From: Streptomyces sp. WZ-12
GTDB taxonomy: Bacteria > Actinomycetota > Actinomycetes > Streptomycetales > Streptomycetaceae
Reading direction: 5' to 3'
DNA: 64,000 bases
Assembly (NCBI RefSeq): GCF_028898845.1
Contig: NZ_CP118574.1
Location: forward strand, 8,667,001-8,731,000
Shown here: piece after piece, positions 48,898 to 57,073 of the stretch
How the letters are laid out: each line of letters begins with the position of its first letter
Numbering within the stretch: position 1 is the first letter of the stretch
Made by a program: the position numbers and the translations under genes
The notes under the pieces: generated by a model
What the model saw: only the letters and a program-made list of their open reading frames with translations
Databases searched by the model: none
What the model was told of the DNA's origin: nothing

Positions 48898-49420
48898 GCG
48901 ACTGTCGGGTGGCATCGCCACGCGGGCCCCGCGCCCGTCCGAACTCCCGGGCGGCCAGGCCGAAGACGAGACCGCCGACCAGGAACCACGGGTTCCACAA
49001 CGCCAGCGTCCACAGCCGTTGAGCCGGGCTGATGTCCCTCTCCGGGCCCGCCGTGCCGATCAGCAGCATCACCTCGATGGCGATACCACGCACCAGCAGC
49101 ACGGCGCAGGCGCACCACCCCAAAGCCCGGATCGCCGACTCTGCCGGGCCACCAGGCAGCGGCCTGGAGAGCCGCCATCCCAGCCCGCCACCGACAAGGC
49201 AGAGCGCTCCCACACCCCACAAGCCCACTGCCACGAACCACCCGGGACGCTCACCGGCCAGCGGCCCCGCCGCGACGCTCAGGCCCCAACTACCGCCCAG
49301 CGCCCAGTAGAAGTGGAGCGCGGCGAACGCGACCGACCAGGCACACGCGCTACGCCCCCATAACCCCGGTATCCCCGACGTCGCCCTGTTTTGCGGATCT
49401 TCATGCATGGAGAGGAGCAT
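48869..49420 (-). CDS. DUF3995-type integral membrane protein
   Basis: 183 residues from the ATG at 49420 (49408 is an alternative). Four hydrophobic segments, starting CAWSVAFAALHFYWALGGSWG and including FVAVGLWGVGALCLVGGGLGW. The W-HFYWALGG motif is characteristic of DUF3995. Function unknown. No clear ribosome binding site at either ATG. Convergent overlap with pcaB. Confidence 0.7.
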   Translation of the reverse strand: MLLSMHEDPQNRATSGIPGLWGRSACAWSVAFAALHFYWALGGSWGLSVAAGPLAGERPGWFVAVGLWGVGALCLVGGGLGWRLSRPLPGGPAESAIRALGWCACAVLLVRGIAIEVMLLIGTAGPERDISPAQRLWTLALWNPWFLVGGLVFGLAAREFGRARGPRGDATRQSLTTSRGPDQ

Positions 49421-49516
49421 GCCACTGTCCCGGTGTGCCCCGAGGTGCGCCGGCGCCACCGGTGTCTTGCCGCAACCCGGTGGAGTCCTTCGTGGGTGCG
49501 TGCTTGGATGGGCGGC

Positions 49517-50158
49517 ATGGTGTCAGCCGACCGGTTGTTGGCCTTCGCGGGCATGTCGTTGTTGTTGATCGTGATCCCGGGACCCAGCGTGCTGTTCGTC
49601 ATCGGGCGGGCGCTGGCGCACGGCCGCCGCGCCGCCTTGACCACCGTGGTGGGGAACACCCTGGGCTGCTATGTGCTCATCCTGGCCGTGGCGTTCGGGC
49701 TCGGATCACTGGTGGAACGCTCCCTCCTCCTCTTCACCGCGCTGAAGCTGGCGGGCGCGGCCTATCTCGTCCATCTCGGGGTGAAGGCGTGGCGACAACG
49801 CGGCGCACTCCAGGCCGAGTTCGCCGCCGAGCGGGGGACCGCCAAGGGCGGCCTGCGCACGCTCTGGGAGGGCTTCGCGGTCGGGGTGGCCAACCCCAAG
49901 ACCATGGTGTTCTTCGCCGCCGTGCTCCCGCAGTTCGTCGACCGTGAGCGGGGCGGCGCGGCGGGGCAAATGCTGCTGCTCGGGCTGGTGTTCAACCTGA
50001 TCGCGATGGCCTGCGACAGCGTCTGGGGGCTGGCCGCGGGGGCCGCACGGGCCTGGTTCGCGCGCTCGCCCCGGCGGCTGTCGGCGGTCGGTGGTGCCGG
50101 TGGGTTGGCGATGATCGGCCTCGGGGTGACGGTGGCCGCGTCCGGTCGCGCGGACTGA
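49517..50158 (+). CDS. LysE/RhtB-family amino-acid exporter
   Basis: 213 residues, six membrane helices. LLLIVIPGPSVLFVIGRALAHGRRAALTTVVGNTLG is the family signature; FAVGVANPKTMVFFAAVLPQFV is the second conserved loop. Exports amino acids or similar small metabolites by proton antiport. The ATG at 49517 is preceded at 7 nt by TTGGAT, a poor -10 match, so a leaderless mRNA is possible but uncertain. Confidence 0.87.
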   Translation: MVSADRLLAFAGMSLLLIVIPGPSVLFVIGRALAHGRRAALTTVVGNTLGCYVLILAVAFGLGSLVERSLLLFTALKLAGAAYLVHLGVKAWRQRGALQAEFAAERGTAKGGLRTLWEGFAVGVANPKTMVFFAAVLPQFVDRERGGAAGQMLLLGLVFNLIAMACDSVWGLAAGAARAWFARSPRRLSAVGGAGGLAMIGLGVTVAASGRAD

Positions 50159-50198
50159 ACGCGGCGCGCGGGGCGAAGGCGGGCGTCGGCGGCGGGCG

Positions 50199-50672
50199 TC
50201 AAAGGAGGAAGCGGGACAGGCTCTGGAGGACGCAGGCCGGTTTCGTGCCGCCCTCGATCTCCATCGTGCCGTCGACGGTGAGTTGCACGCCGCCGGGCAC
50301 CTCGTCGACGGTGGCCAGGCGTGCGGCCAGCCGCAGTCGCGCGCCCACCGTCACCGGTGCCGGGAAACGGACCTTGTTCAGCCCGTAGTTGACCTTGGTG
50401 GTCACGCCGCGGACGTCCAGGAGCTGGGTGAACAGCGGGATGAAGAGCGCGAGGGTGAGATGACCGTGGGCGATCGGCGCGCCGAAGGGGCCGTCCTCGG
50501 CCCGCTCGGGGTCGACATGGATCCACTGGTGGTCGTCGGTGGCGTCGGCGAAGCCGTCGATCCGGTCCTGGGTGACGGTGATCCAGTCGCTGGTGCCGAG
50601 GTCGCTGTCGGCCAACTTCCGTAGTTCGTCGAGGCCGTTGACGGTGCGGCCGTTCTTGACGCGGTGGGGCAT
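50199..50672 (-). CDS. MaoC/NodN-like hot-dog hydratase
   Basis: 157 residues. SDWITVTQDRIDGFADATDDHQWIHVDPERA holds the hydratase motif with catalytic Asp and His; FGAPIAHGHLTLALFIPLF is the second conserved block. Hydrates enoyl-CoA (R-specific) in acyl-CoA breakdown. Last gene of a four-gene minus-strand operon with a CoA ligase, an amidohydrolase and an SDR. Confidence 0.87.
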   Translation of the reverse strand: MPHRVKNGRTVNGLDELRKLADSDLGTSDWITVTQDRIDGFADATDDHQWIHVDPERAEDGPFGAPIAHGHLTLALFIPLFTQLLDVRGVTTKVNYGLNKVRFPAPVTVGARLRLAARLATVDEVPGGVQLTVDGTMEIEGGTKPACVLQSLSRFLL

Positions 50673-50698
50673 CTGTTCTCCTTGACGGTGCGGGGTGG

Positions 50699-52219
50699 TC
50701 AGGCGGTGCCGTGCTGGCGGCCGTGTTCCGCGCGGAGTTGGTCCTTGCGGACCTTTCCGGAGCCGGTGCGGGGGAGCGCGTCCACCAGTACGACGGACTT
50801 GGGGATCTTGTACGGGGCGAGGCGGCCGCGCAGGGACGCCAGGAGGCCGTCGGCCCGGGGCGCGGTGCCGGGGCGGGGGACGACGACCGCCAGCGGGACC
50901 TCGCCCCAGTCGTCGTCGGGGACGCCGATGACGGCGCACTCGGCGATGTCGGGCCGGGCGAGCAGGGCGTTCTCCACCTCGGCCGGGTAGATGTTCTCGC
51001 CGCCGGAGATGATCACGTCCTTGATGCGGTCGACGATGGTGAGGTAGCCGTCGGCGTCGATCCGGGCGGCGTCGCCGCTGCGGAACCAGCCGTCGGCGAA
51101 GGCTGCCGTGGTCTCCTCCGGCAGCCCCCAGTAGCCGCGCATGACGTGCGGGCCGCGGACCACCACCTCGCCGGTCTCCCCTACGTCGACGGAGCTCAGG
51201 CCGTCGCTCCGGACGACGCGCACCTCGGTGAAGAAGTGCGGCACCCCCGCCGATCCCGCCTTGGCCACGGCGTGTTCGGCGTCCAGGAAGAGCGTGCCGG
51301 GCGCCGCCTCGGTCATGCCGTACCCCTGGAGGAAGGTCAGGCCGCGTTCCTGGTAGGCGTCGATGAGCGGGGTGGGTACGGGGGAGCCGCCGCAGTTGAG
51401 CAGGCGGAGGCTGGACAGGTCGGCGGCCGCCCAACGGCGGTGTCGGGCAATGCGGTCGAACATGGTCGGCACGCCGAACATGTAGGTGATGCGGTGGCGT
51501 TCGATCTGGTCGAGGGTGTCGCCGGGGTCGAAGGAGTCGACGAGCAGGCAGCGGCCGCCCTTGAGGAGGACGGGCAGGGTGAGCATGTTGAGGCCGGCGG
51601 TGTGGAAGAGCGGTGCGGAGACCAACGCGGTCTCGTCGGCGAGCAGATCGAGGTCCACCAGGACGTTGAGGGCGTTCCAGGTGAGGTTGCCGTGGGTGAG
51701 CATCGCGCCCTTGGGGCGGCCGGTCGTGCCGGAGGTGTACATGAGGAGCGCGATGTCGTCGTGGGTGACCGGCTCGTCGACGGGCGCGGTGGGGGCGGCG
51801 GCGAGCAGCGCCTCGTAGGCGGGGCCGCCGGCCGGGAGGACGGTCCGTGGGCCGGCGTCGGCGCGCACCGCGTCGGCCAGGGGCGCGCAGGCGGGGGAGT
51901 GCAGCAGGGCGGCGGCGCCGGAGTCCCTTATCTGGTAGGCGAGTTCGGGCGCGGCCAGGCGGGTGTTGAGCGGGACGAAGACCGCGCCGAGGAGGCCGGC
52001 GGCGAACAGGGCCTCCAGGAAGGAGGGGTGGTTGGGGCCGAGATAGGCGATGCGGTCGCCGCGGCGGAGGCCGGCGGTCCGCAGGGCGTGCGCGAGTCGG
52101 GTGGTGCGCTCGTGGAGTTCGGCGTAGCTGAGGGTGGTGGACCGGTGCATCAGGGCGGTGCGGTGCGGGGTCTTGCGGGCCCGGCGGGCGGGCCAGGACC
52201 CCAGTCCGTCGTTGCGCAT
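50699..52219 (-). CDS. Acyl-CoA synthetase (class I adenylate-forming)
   Basis: 506 residues. AMP-binding P-loop LLMYTSGTTGRPKGAMLTHGN, then LQGYGMTEAAPG, DGWFRSGDAARIDADGYLTIVDRIKDVIISGGENIYPAEVE and the C-terminal catalytic Lys in LPRTGSGKVRKDQL. Activates a carboxylic acid to its CoA thioester. AAGGGGAA before the ATG. It sits between the hydratase and amidohydrolase genes; substrate range (fatty or aromatic acid) cannot be told. Confidence 0.92.
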   Translation of the reverse strand: MRNDGLGSWPARRARKTPHRTALMHRSTTLSYAELHERTTRLAHALRTAGLRRGDRIAYLGPNHPSFLEALFAAGLLGAVFVPLNTRLAAPELAYQIRDSGAAALLHSPACAPLADAVRADAGPRTVLPAGGPAYEALLAAAPTAPVDEPVTHDDIALLMYTSGTTGRPKGAMLTHGNLTWNALNVLVDLDLLADETALVSAPLFHTAGLNMLTLPVLLKGGRCLLVDSFDPGDTLDQIERHRITYMFGVPTMFDRIARHRRWAAADLSSLRLLNCGGSPVPTPLIDAYQERGLTFLQGYGMTEAAPGTLFLDAEHAVAKAGSAGVPHFFTEVRVVRSDGLSSVDVGETGEVVVRGPHVMRGYWGLPEETTAAFADGWFRSGDAARIDADGYLTIVDRIKDVIISGGENIYPAEVENALLARPDIAECAVIGVPDDDWGEVPLAVVVPRPGTAPRADGLLASLRGRLAPYKIPKSVVLVDALPRTGSGKVRKDQLRAEHGRQHGTA

Positions 52220-52230
52220 CACGTTCCCCT

Positions 52231-53118
52231 TCAGGAGCCGGCGCCGGTCAGTCCCAGCAGCCGGGCGGCGTTGGTCTTGAGGATCTTGGGGCGGACCTCG
52301 TCCTTGATCGGGAGGTCGGCGAAGTCGGCGAGCCAGCGGTCGGGGGTCAGCACGGGGTAGTCGGAGCCGAAGAGGACCTTGTCCTGGAGGAGGGAGTTGG
52401 CGTAGCGCACGAGTTGGGGCGGGAAGTACTTCGGGGACCAGCCGGAGAGGTCGATGTGCACGCCCGGCTTGTGGGTGGCCACGGCCAGCGCCTCGTCCTG
52501 CCACGGGAACGACGGATGGGCCAGGATGATCTTCAGGTGCGGGAAGTCGGCGGCGACGTCGTCCACGTGCAGCGGGTTGGAGTACTTCAGCCGGATTCCG
52601 CCGCCGCCCGGGAGGCCGGCGCCGATGCCGGTCTGGCCGGTGTGGAACAGCGCGATGCAGCCGGTCTCCTCGATCACCTCGTACAGCCCGTACGCCAGCC
52701 GGTCGTTGGGGTAGAAGCCCTGGATGCTGGGGTGGAACTTGAAGCCGCGGACGCCGTGTTCCTCGACCAGGCGGCGGGCCCGCCGGATGCCGGCGCGGCC
52801 CCGGAACGGATCGACGGAGGCGAACGGGATCAGCACGTCGGGATGGGCGGCGGCGGCCTCGGCCACCTCCTCGTTGGGCACCGGCGCGGTCCCGGTGGCG
52901 TGTTCGGCGTCCACCGTGAAGACCACCGCGGCCATCCGCCGCTCGCGGTAGTAGGCGGCGGTCTCCGCCAGCGTCGGTTTCCGGTCCCCGGTGACCTTGA
53001 AGTACGCGCCGGAGGCGGCGTGCAACTCCGCGGGCAGCGAGGCCCGTCCGTCCGCCGAGACCTCGCAGTGGGTGTGGACGTCGATGGCCGTCAGGGCGGC
53101 CACGTCGATGCCGGTCAT
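52231..53118 (-). CDS. Amidohydrolase_2 family (ACMSD-like) metal enzyme
   Basis: 295 residues. Metal-binding ALTAIDVHTHCEVS at the start, GVRGFKFHPSIQGFYPND, CIALFHTGQTG, LKIILAHPSFPWQDEAL and VLFGSDYPVLTPDRWL, the last Asp being a metal ligand. The family contains non-oxidative decarboxylases (ACMSD, gamma-resorcylate decarboxylase) and ring hydrolases. Its ATG overlaps the SDR stop (ATGA), so it is coupled to that gene. Confidence 0.87.
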   Translation of the reverse strand: MTGIDVAALTAIDVHTHCEVSADGRASLPAELHAASGAYFKVTGDRKPTLAETAAYYRERRMAAVVFTVDAEHATGTAPVPNEEVAEAAAAHPDVLIPFASVDPFRGRAGIRRARRLVEEHGVRGFKFHPSIQGFYPNDRLAYGLYEVIEETGCIALFHTGQTGIGAGLPGGGGIRLKYSNPLHVDDVAADFPHLKIILAHPSFPWQDEALAVATHKPGVHIDLSGWSPKYFPPQLVRYANSLLQDKVLFGSDYPVLTPDRWLADFADLPIKDEVRPKILKTNAARLLGLTGAGS

Positions 53119-54044
53119 CGGGCCTCCGTGAGGTCGGGGGCGGGGATGCCGACGGTCTGTGCGGCGCGGCCGACCGAGGTGTGCCAGGCGGTGGCGAGCG
53201 CCTGCGGGGTCCAGCCGCCGTCGGCGTAGGCGGTGGCGACCTCCTGGGGGTGCGACCACAGGGTGAGCTTGTCGCCGCCGATGCCGATGCACTGGCCGGT
53301 GATCCCGCGGGCCGCGTCGGAGGCGAGGAAGGGCACCAGCGCGGCGCAGTCCTCGGGGGTGCCGAACCCCTCGCCCTTGCGCAGCGCGCCCGGCAGCGGA
53401 GCGCCGTGCTCCATCGCCTCGACGTGGGGGGCGAAGGCGGGAAGGGTCCGGGTCATGGCGGTCGCGGCGACCGGCACGATCGCATTGACCGTGATGCCGG
53501 CCCTGGCCAACTCCATGGACCAGGTGCGGGCCATGGCCGCGATACCGGCCTTGGCCGCCGCGTAGTTGGTCTGGCCGAGGTTGCCGCGCTGGCCCGCGGG
53601 CGAGCCGACCAGCACCAGGCTGCCGCCCCGCCCCTGGGCCCGCAGGTGGACCGCGGCGGCCCGGGCGCAGGTGAAGGTGCCCCGCAGATGCGTGGTGACG
53701 ACGGCGTCGAAGTCGTCGTCGGTCATCTTCCACAGCATCCGGTCGCGCAGGATCCCGGCGTTGGTGACCAGTACGTCCAGGCGGCCGAAGGCGTGCACGG
53801 CGCGGGCGACGAGCCGGTCGGCGGCCTCGGCGGTGCCGACCGGGACGGTCTCGGCGACCGCCGTTCCGCCGGCCGCGGTGACGGCGGCCACGGCCCGTTC
53901 GGCGGCCGCCTCGTCGACGTCGTTGACGACGACCGCGGCGCCCGCGGCGGCCAGGGCGGTGGCGTAGGCCAGGCCGAGCCCGCGGCCGGAGCCGGTGACC
54001 ACGGCGACCTTGCCGGTGAGATCGATGGGGGAGGGGTGTGCCAT
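53115..54044 (-). CDS. Short-chain dehydrogenase (MFE-2/3-hydroxyacyl-CoA type)
   Basis: 309 residues. VAVVTGSGRGLGLAYATALAAAGAAVVVND is the Rossmann turn; VTNAGILRDRMLWKMTDDDFDAVVTTHLRGTF is characteristic of the peroxisomal-MFE-2-like 3-hydroxyacyl-CoA branch. The active site includes GNLGQTNYAAAKAG (YxxxK). GAAGGGA before the ATG. First gene of the operon: with the CoA ligase and MaoC hydratase it suggests a partial beta-oxidation cycle. Divergent from a MarR regulator. Confidence 0.9.
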   Translation of the reverse strand: MAHPSPIDLTGKVAVVTGSGRGLGLAYATALAAAGAAVVVNDVDEAAAERAVAAVTAAGGTAVAETVPVGTAEAADRLVARAVHAFGRLDVLVTNAGILRDRMLWKMTDDDFDAVVTTHLRGTFTCARAAAVHLRAQGRGGSLVLVGSPAGQRGNLGQTNYAAAKAGIAAMARTWSMELARAGITVNAIVPVAATAMTRTLPAFAPHVEAMEHGAPLPGALRKGEGFGTPEDCAALVPFLASDAARGITGQCIGIGGDKLTLWSHPQEVATAYADGGWTPQALATAWHTSVGRAAQTVGIPAPDLTEAR

Positions 54045-54151
54045 GGGAAGTCCCTTCGTGGAGCGGGGAGTTGCGCAGGGCGGGAGGGGCGTCGGAGAGC
54101 TGTGCTCGATCCGCGCCGGACGATCCATAGCGAAGTTAAGACCAATAATTG

Positions 54152-54161
54152 TTGACGTCAA
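54152..54161. promoter_or_regulatory. TTGACGTCAA palindrome in the SDR/MarR divergent promoter
   Basis: A perfect 10-bp palindrome, flanked by further CAA/TTG triplets, in the AT-richer gap between the divergent SDR operon and the marR gene. Likely MarR operator. AATAAT at 54144-54149 may be a -10. Confidence 0.5.
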
Positions 54162-54736
54162 TGGTTGTCGGCGACACCAGTGCTGCGCCATGCTGGGCGC
54201 AGCACACCCCGCGCACCGGCCCCACCCGGGCCCCGACCAGGGAGCACGCCATCGCCAGCAAGCAACCGCCCACCCGCGGAGCGGAATCCGTCGCCCCCGA
54301 CCAACCCTGGATGCGCGGCCTGCACTCCGACACCGGCTACCTCCTCTACCGACTCGGCCTGCGCTCCGGACAGATGTTCAACGCCGCCCTCCAGGAATCC
54401 GGGGTGCGGCTGCGCCACTACGCGCTGCTGCGCTACCTCGCCACCGCCGAGGGCGCCCTGCAACGGGAGTTGAGCACCCGCCTCGGCTACGACCCCAGCG
54501 CCATCGTCGGCCTCGTCGACGACCTCGAAGGGCTCGGCTTCGTCGAGCGACGCCCGGCACCCACCGACCGGCGCAGCCGCCTCATCGTCCTCACCGAAGA
54601 CGGCCGCGCCTTCCTGCGCGACACCGACCGGATGAGCCGCCACGTCACCGAGCAACTGCTCGCACCGCTCTCCGAAGCCGAACGCACCGCGCTGCACGGG
54701 TTGTTGCTGCGCGCCTCGGAGCCCGACCCTTCCTGA
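54161..54736 (+). CDS. MarR-family regulator
   Basis: 191 residues from the ATG at 54161; the conserved part begins near WMRGLHSDTGYLLYRLGLRSGQMF, so the ATG at 54311 is a serious alternative. Winged helix: LRHYALLRYLATAEGALQRELSTRLGYDPSAIVGLVDDLEGLGFVERRPAPTDRRSRLIVLT. Divergent from the SDR-amidohydrolase-CoA ligase-MaoC operon, which it probably represses until an acyl-CoA or aromatic acid ligand is bound. Confidence 0.82.
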   Translation: MVVGDTSAAPCWAQHTPRTGPTRAPTREHAIASKQPPTRGAESVAPDQPWMRGLHSDTGYLLYRLGLRSGQMFNAALQESGVRLRHYALLRYLATAEGALQRELSTRLGYDPSAIVGLVDDLEGLGFVERRPAPTDRRSRLIVLTEDGRAFLRDTDRMSRHVTEQLLAPLSEAERTALHGLLLRASEPDPS

Positions 54737-54818
54737 CCGGGCAGCACCCGCGGTACCCGGCGTGCGGCCCGCCCGGCCGCACGTCCCTCCCACCCATCGA
54801 TCGAGGAGGAACCCGCCC

Positions 54819-56237
54819 GTGAAACCCCGCATCCCCACCCCACGCGCCACCGGTGCCCTGGCCGCCGCCCTGCTCGCCGCCGGCACCCTCGGCGCCACCA
54901 CCCCCGCGCACGCCACCGGTCGGACCGTCCACCTCCACGGCACGCTGGCCTCCGGCGCCACCTACGTGCTCGACGCACCGGCCCACTGGAACGGCACCCT
55001 CCTGCTCTTCAGCCACGGCTACCGCGCGGCGGGCTCCTCGAACCCCGCCGAGGACGCCTCCGACGCCCGCACCGCACGACTGCTCCTCGCCGAGGGATAC
55101 GCGCTCGCCGGATCCTCGTACGCCACCACCGGATGGGCCGTGGCGCAGGCCGTCCCCGACCAACTCGCCACCTTCGACGCCTTCACCGCGCGCATCGGCC
55201 GGGCCCAACGCACCATCGCCTGGGGCCAGTCCTACGGCGGACTGGTGACCACCGCCCTCGCCGAACGCCACCCCGACCGCCTCGACGGCTCACTGTCGAC
55301 CTGCGGCCTCGTCCAGGGCGGCGTCGCCAACTGGAACTCCACCCTCGACCCGGTCTTCGCCCTCAAGACCCTCCTCGCCCCCGGCTCGCGCATCCCCCTG
55401 ACCCGCCTCGGCAGCCAGGCCAACGCCCGCGCCGCCGCCCGCGCGCTCACCGGCGCCGTCACCCGGGCACAGCGCAGCGCCACCGGCCGGGCCCGCATCG
55501 CGCTCGCCGCCGCCCTGCACAACATCCCCGGCTGGAACGACCCCGCCCAGACCCGCCCGGCCCCCACCGACTACACCGCCCAACAGGCCAACCAGTACCA
55601 GGCGATGACCGGCCTACTGGCGATGCCCGCGTTCTCCTGGCGCCGGGAAGCCGAACACCGCGCCGGTGGCTCCCCCTCCTGGAACACCGGGGTGAACTAC
55701 GCCGCCCTGCTCCGCCGCTCCGCCGACTACCCAGAGGTCAAGGCCCTCTACAAGGCCGCCGGACGGTCCCTCGCCCACGACCTCGCCACACTCAACAAGG
55801 CCCCCAGGCTCCACGCCGACCCCTCCGCCGTCGCCTACCTCACCCGGAACATCGCCTTCACCGGCCGCCTCCGCAAGCCCCAACTGGACATCCACACCGC
55901 GGGCGACCCCCTCATCCCCGTACAGTCCGAAAGTGCCTACCGGCGCGCGGTGTCCGCCGCCGGCACCACGCGCCTGCTCCGCCAGGCGTACGTGGACAAC
56001 GCCGGCCACTGCACCTTCACCCCCGCCGAACGGGCCGCCGCCCTGCACGCCGTCGACCGCCGGATCACCACCGGCCACTGGGGCGGCACCGGCCCCGCCG
56101 CGCTCAACACCGCGGCCCACCGCCTCGACCCCACCACCGCGGCCCGCTACATCGCCTTCCGCCCGGGCCCCTACCCTCGCCCCTTCGACCTCGCCCACCA
56201 CCACCGCACCAACACCCGCCGTGTGAACGACAATTGA
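54819..56237 (+). CDS. Secreted alpha/beta-hydrolase
   Basis: 472 residues. Signal peptide from the GTG at 54819: basic PRIPTPRATG, hydrophobic ALAAALLAAGTLG, then ATTPAHA cleavage. Mature domain: LLFSHGYRAAGSSNPAED (oxyanion), TIAWGQSYGGLVTTALAERHP (nucleophile Ser), DIHTAGDPLIPVQSE (acid) and VDNAGHCTFTPAER (His). The large helical lid in between is tannase/prolyl-peptidase-like. Exported esterase or peptidase of unknown substrate. GAGGAGGAA lies before the start. Confidence 0.85.
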   Translation: MKPRIPTPRATGALAAALLAAGTLGATTPAHATGRTVHLHGTLASGATYVLDAPAHWNGTLLLFSHGYRAAGSSNPAEDASDARTARLLLAEGYALAGSSYATTGWAVAQAVPDQLATFDAFTARIGRAQRTIAWGQSYGGLVTTALAERHPDRLDGSLSTCGLVQGGVANWNSTLDPVFALKTLLAPGSRIPLTRLGSQANARAAARALTGAVTRAQRSATGRARIALAAALHNIPGWNDPAQTRPAPTDYTAQQANQYQAMTGLLAMPAFSWRREAEHRAGGSPSWNTGVNYAALLRRSADYPEVKALYKAAGRSLAHDLATLNKAPRLHADPSAVAYLTRNIAFTGRLRKPQLDIHTAGDPLIPVQSESAYRRAVSAAGTTRLLRQAYVDNAGHCTFTPAERAAALHAVDRRITTGHWGGTGPAALNTAAHRLDPTTAARYIAFRPGPYPRPFDLAHHHRTNTRRVNDN

Positions 56238-56261
56238 CGACACGTCATGCCATGAATGCCC

Positions 56262-56612
56262 TTACTCCACGTGTCCGCAGACCGAGCAGACGAACTGGCT
56301 CTCCTGCGTCGGCCTCCCGTCCCCGTCCGTCTCGACCGTCCGGTACATGGTGCCGCCGCACTTGCCGCAGCCTCTGGTCTCAATGAGCTGACCCATGCGC
56401 AGATCCTCCATCGGGGGGCGCGCACGGCACCCGCCGCGCAGCGCCAGTGCGTAATCGAGCAGGACGAACGCCTCTTGCCGGCCCCGCTCGCGGATGGTGA
56501 TGTCGTCCGCGGTCTCACCCGTCGCCGCGACGCGACCGCAGCGATAGCACCAGTGCCGGTTACTCTGGGCGCCCGGCTCCAGCATCGACAAGCCGCAGTC
56601 AGGACAGTCCAC
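56262..56612 (-). CDS. Double zinc-ribbon protein
   Basis: 116 residues from the GTG at 56612, which has AAGGAGG at 7 nt. Two ribbons: CPDCGLSML to CYRCGRV (about residues 3-30) and CGKCGGTMYRT to CSVCGHVE at the C-terminus. The middle ITIRERGRQEAFVLLDYALALRGG is helical. No catalytic motif. Overlaps by 14 bp the stop of the upstream zinc-ribbon gene, so the two are coupled. Function unknown; a nucleic-acid or protein adaptor is plausible. Confidence 0.65.
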   Translation of the reverse strand: MDCPDCGLSMLEPGAQSNRHWCYRCGRVAATGETADDITIRERGRQEAFVLLDYALALRGGCRARPPMEDLRMGQLIETRGCGKCGGTMYRTVETDGDGRPTQESQFVCSVCGHVE

Positions 56613-56862
56613 CGTCGGCCTCCTTGACGAATCCGCACCGCGCGCAGACGGAGATCGAGCGGCCGTCCCGATCCCGTTGGCCCCACATGGTGTTCCGGCA
56701 CCGCGGGCAGCCGCTGGTGTGGATGCCGCGCGGCCCGAGCGGCGGCGGCTCGGGGGTGGACTCCACATACGCGATGATCAACGCCCGGTCCCGCTCGCTG
56801 TTCCCGGCCATGCGCAACAGATTCGCCATCCGCGAGCGTGCTTCGTCGGCGAAGGTCCCCAT
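56599..56862 (-). CDS. Small single zinc-ribbon protein
   Basis: 87 residues. The N-terminal helical part (FADEARSRMANLLRMAGNSERDRALIIAYVES) is followed by a ribbon CPRCRNTMWGQRDRDGRSISVCARCGFV. The ATG at 56862 lies 7 nt after TAACCT (56870-56875, minus strand), consistent with a leaderless mRNA. Its ribbon resembles those of the following protein, suggesting duplication. Function unknown. Confidence 0.62.
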   Translation of the reverse strand: MGTFADEARSRMANLLRMAGNSERDRALIIAYVESTPEPPPLGPRGIHTSGCPRCRNTMWGQRDRDGRSISVCARCGFVKEADGGLS

Positions 56863-56990
56863 GGCGCGGAGGTTACTTGGCCGGCGCGCGCGAGACGATG
56901 ACCTTCCCCGGGAGTGCACTCGATCAGTTGAGATGACCAGCACCGCAGCGGGAGCCCGAGCGCGTCGCGGGCCCCGATCCCCGTCAATGT

Positions 56991-57010
56991 TAAGTCAGTT
57001 GCTTGACTTA
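56991..57010. promoter_or_regulatory. 20-bp palindrome TAAGTCA-N6-TGACTTA upstream of P450-tetR
   Basis: Perfect 7-bp arms at 56991-56997 and 57004-57010. TTGACT at 57003-57008 could also serve as a -35 for the P450 transcript. Probable operator of the TetR protein encoded at the end of the same operon (58285). Confidence 0.65.
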
Positions 57011-57073
57011 CGTTTTCGGTCGGCGTTGACTGACCGCCGACTTCAAGCGACTTCGGGACGAAGGGAGACGGTG

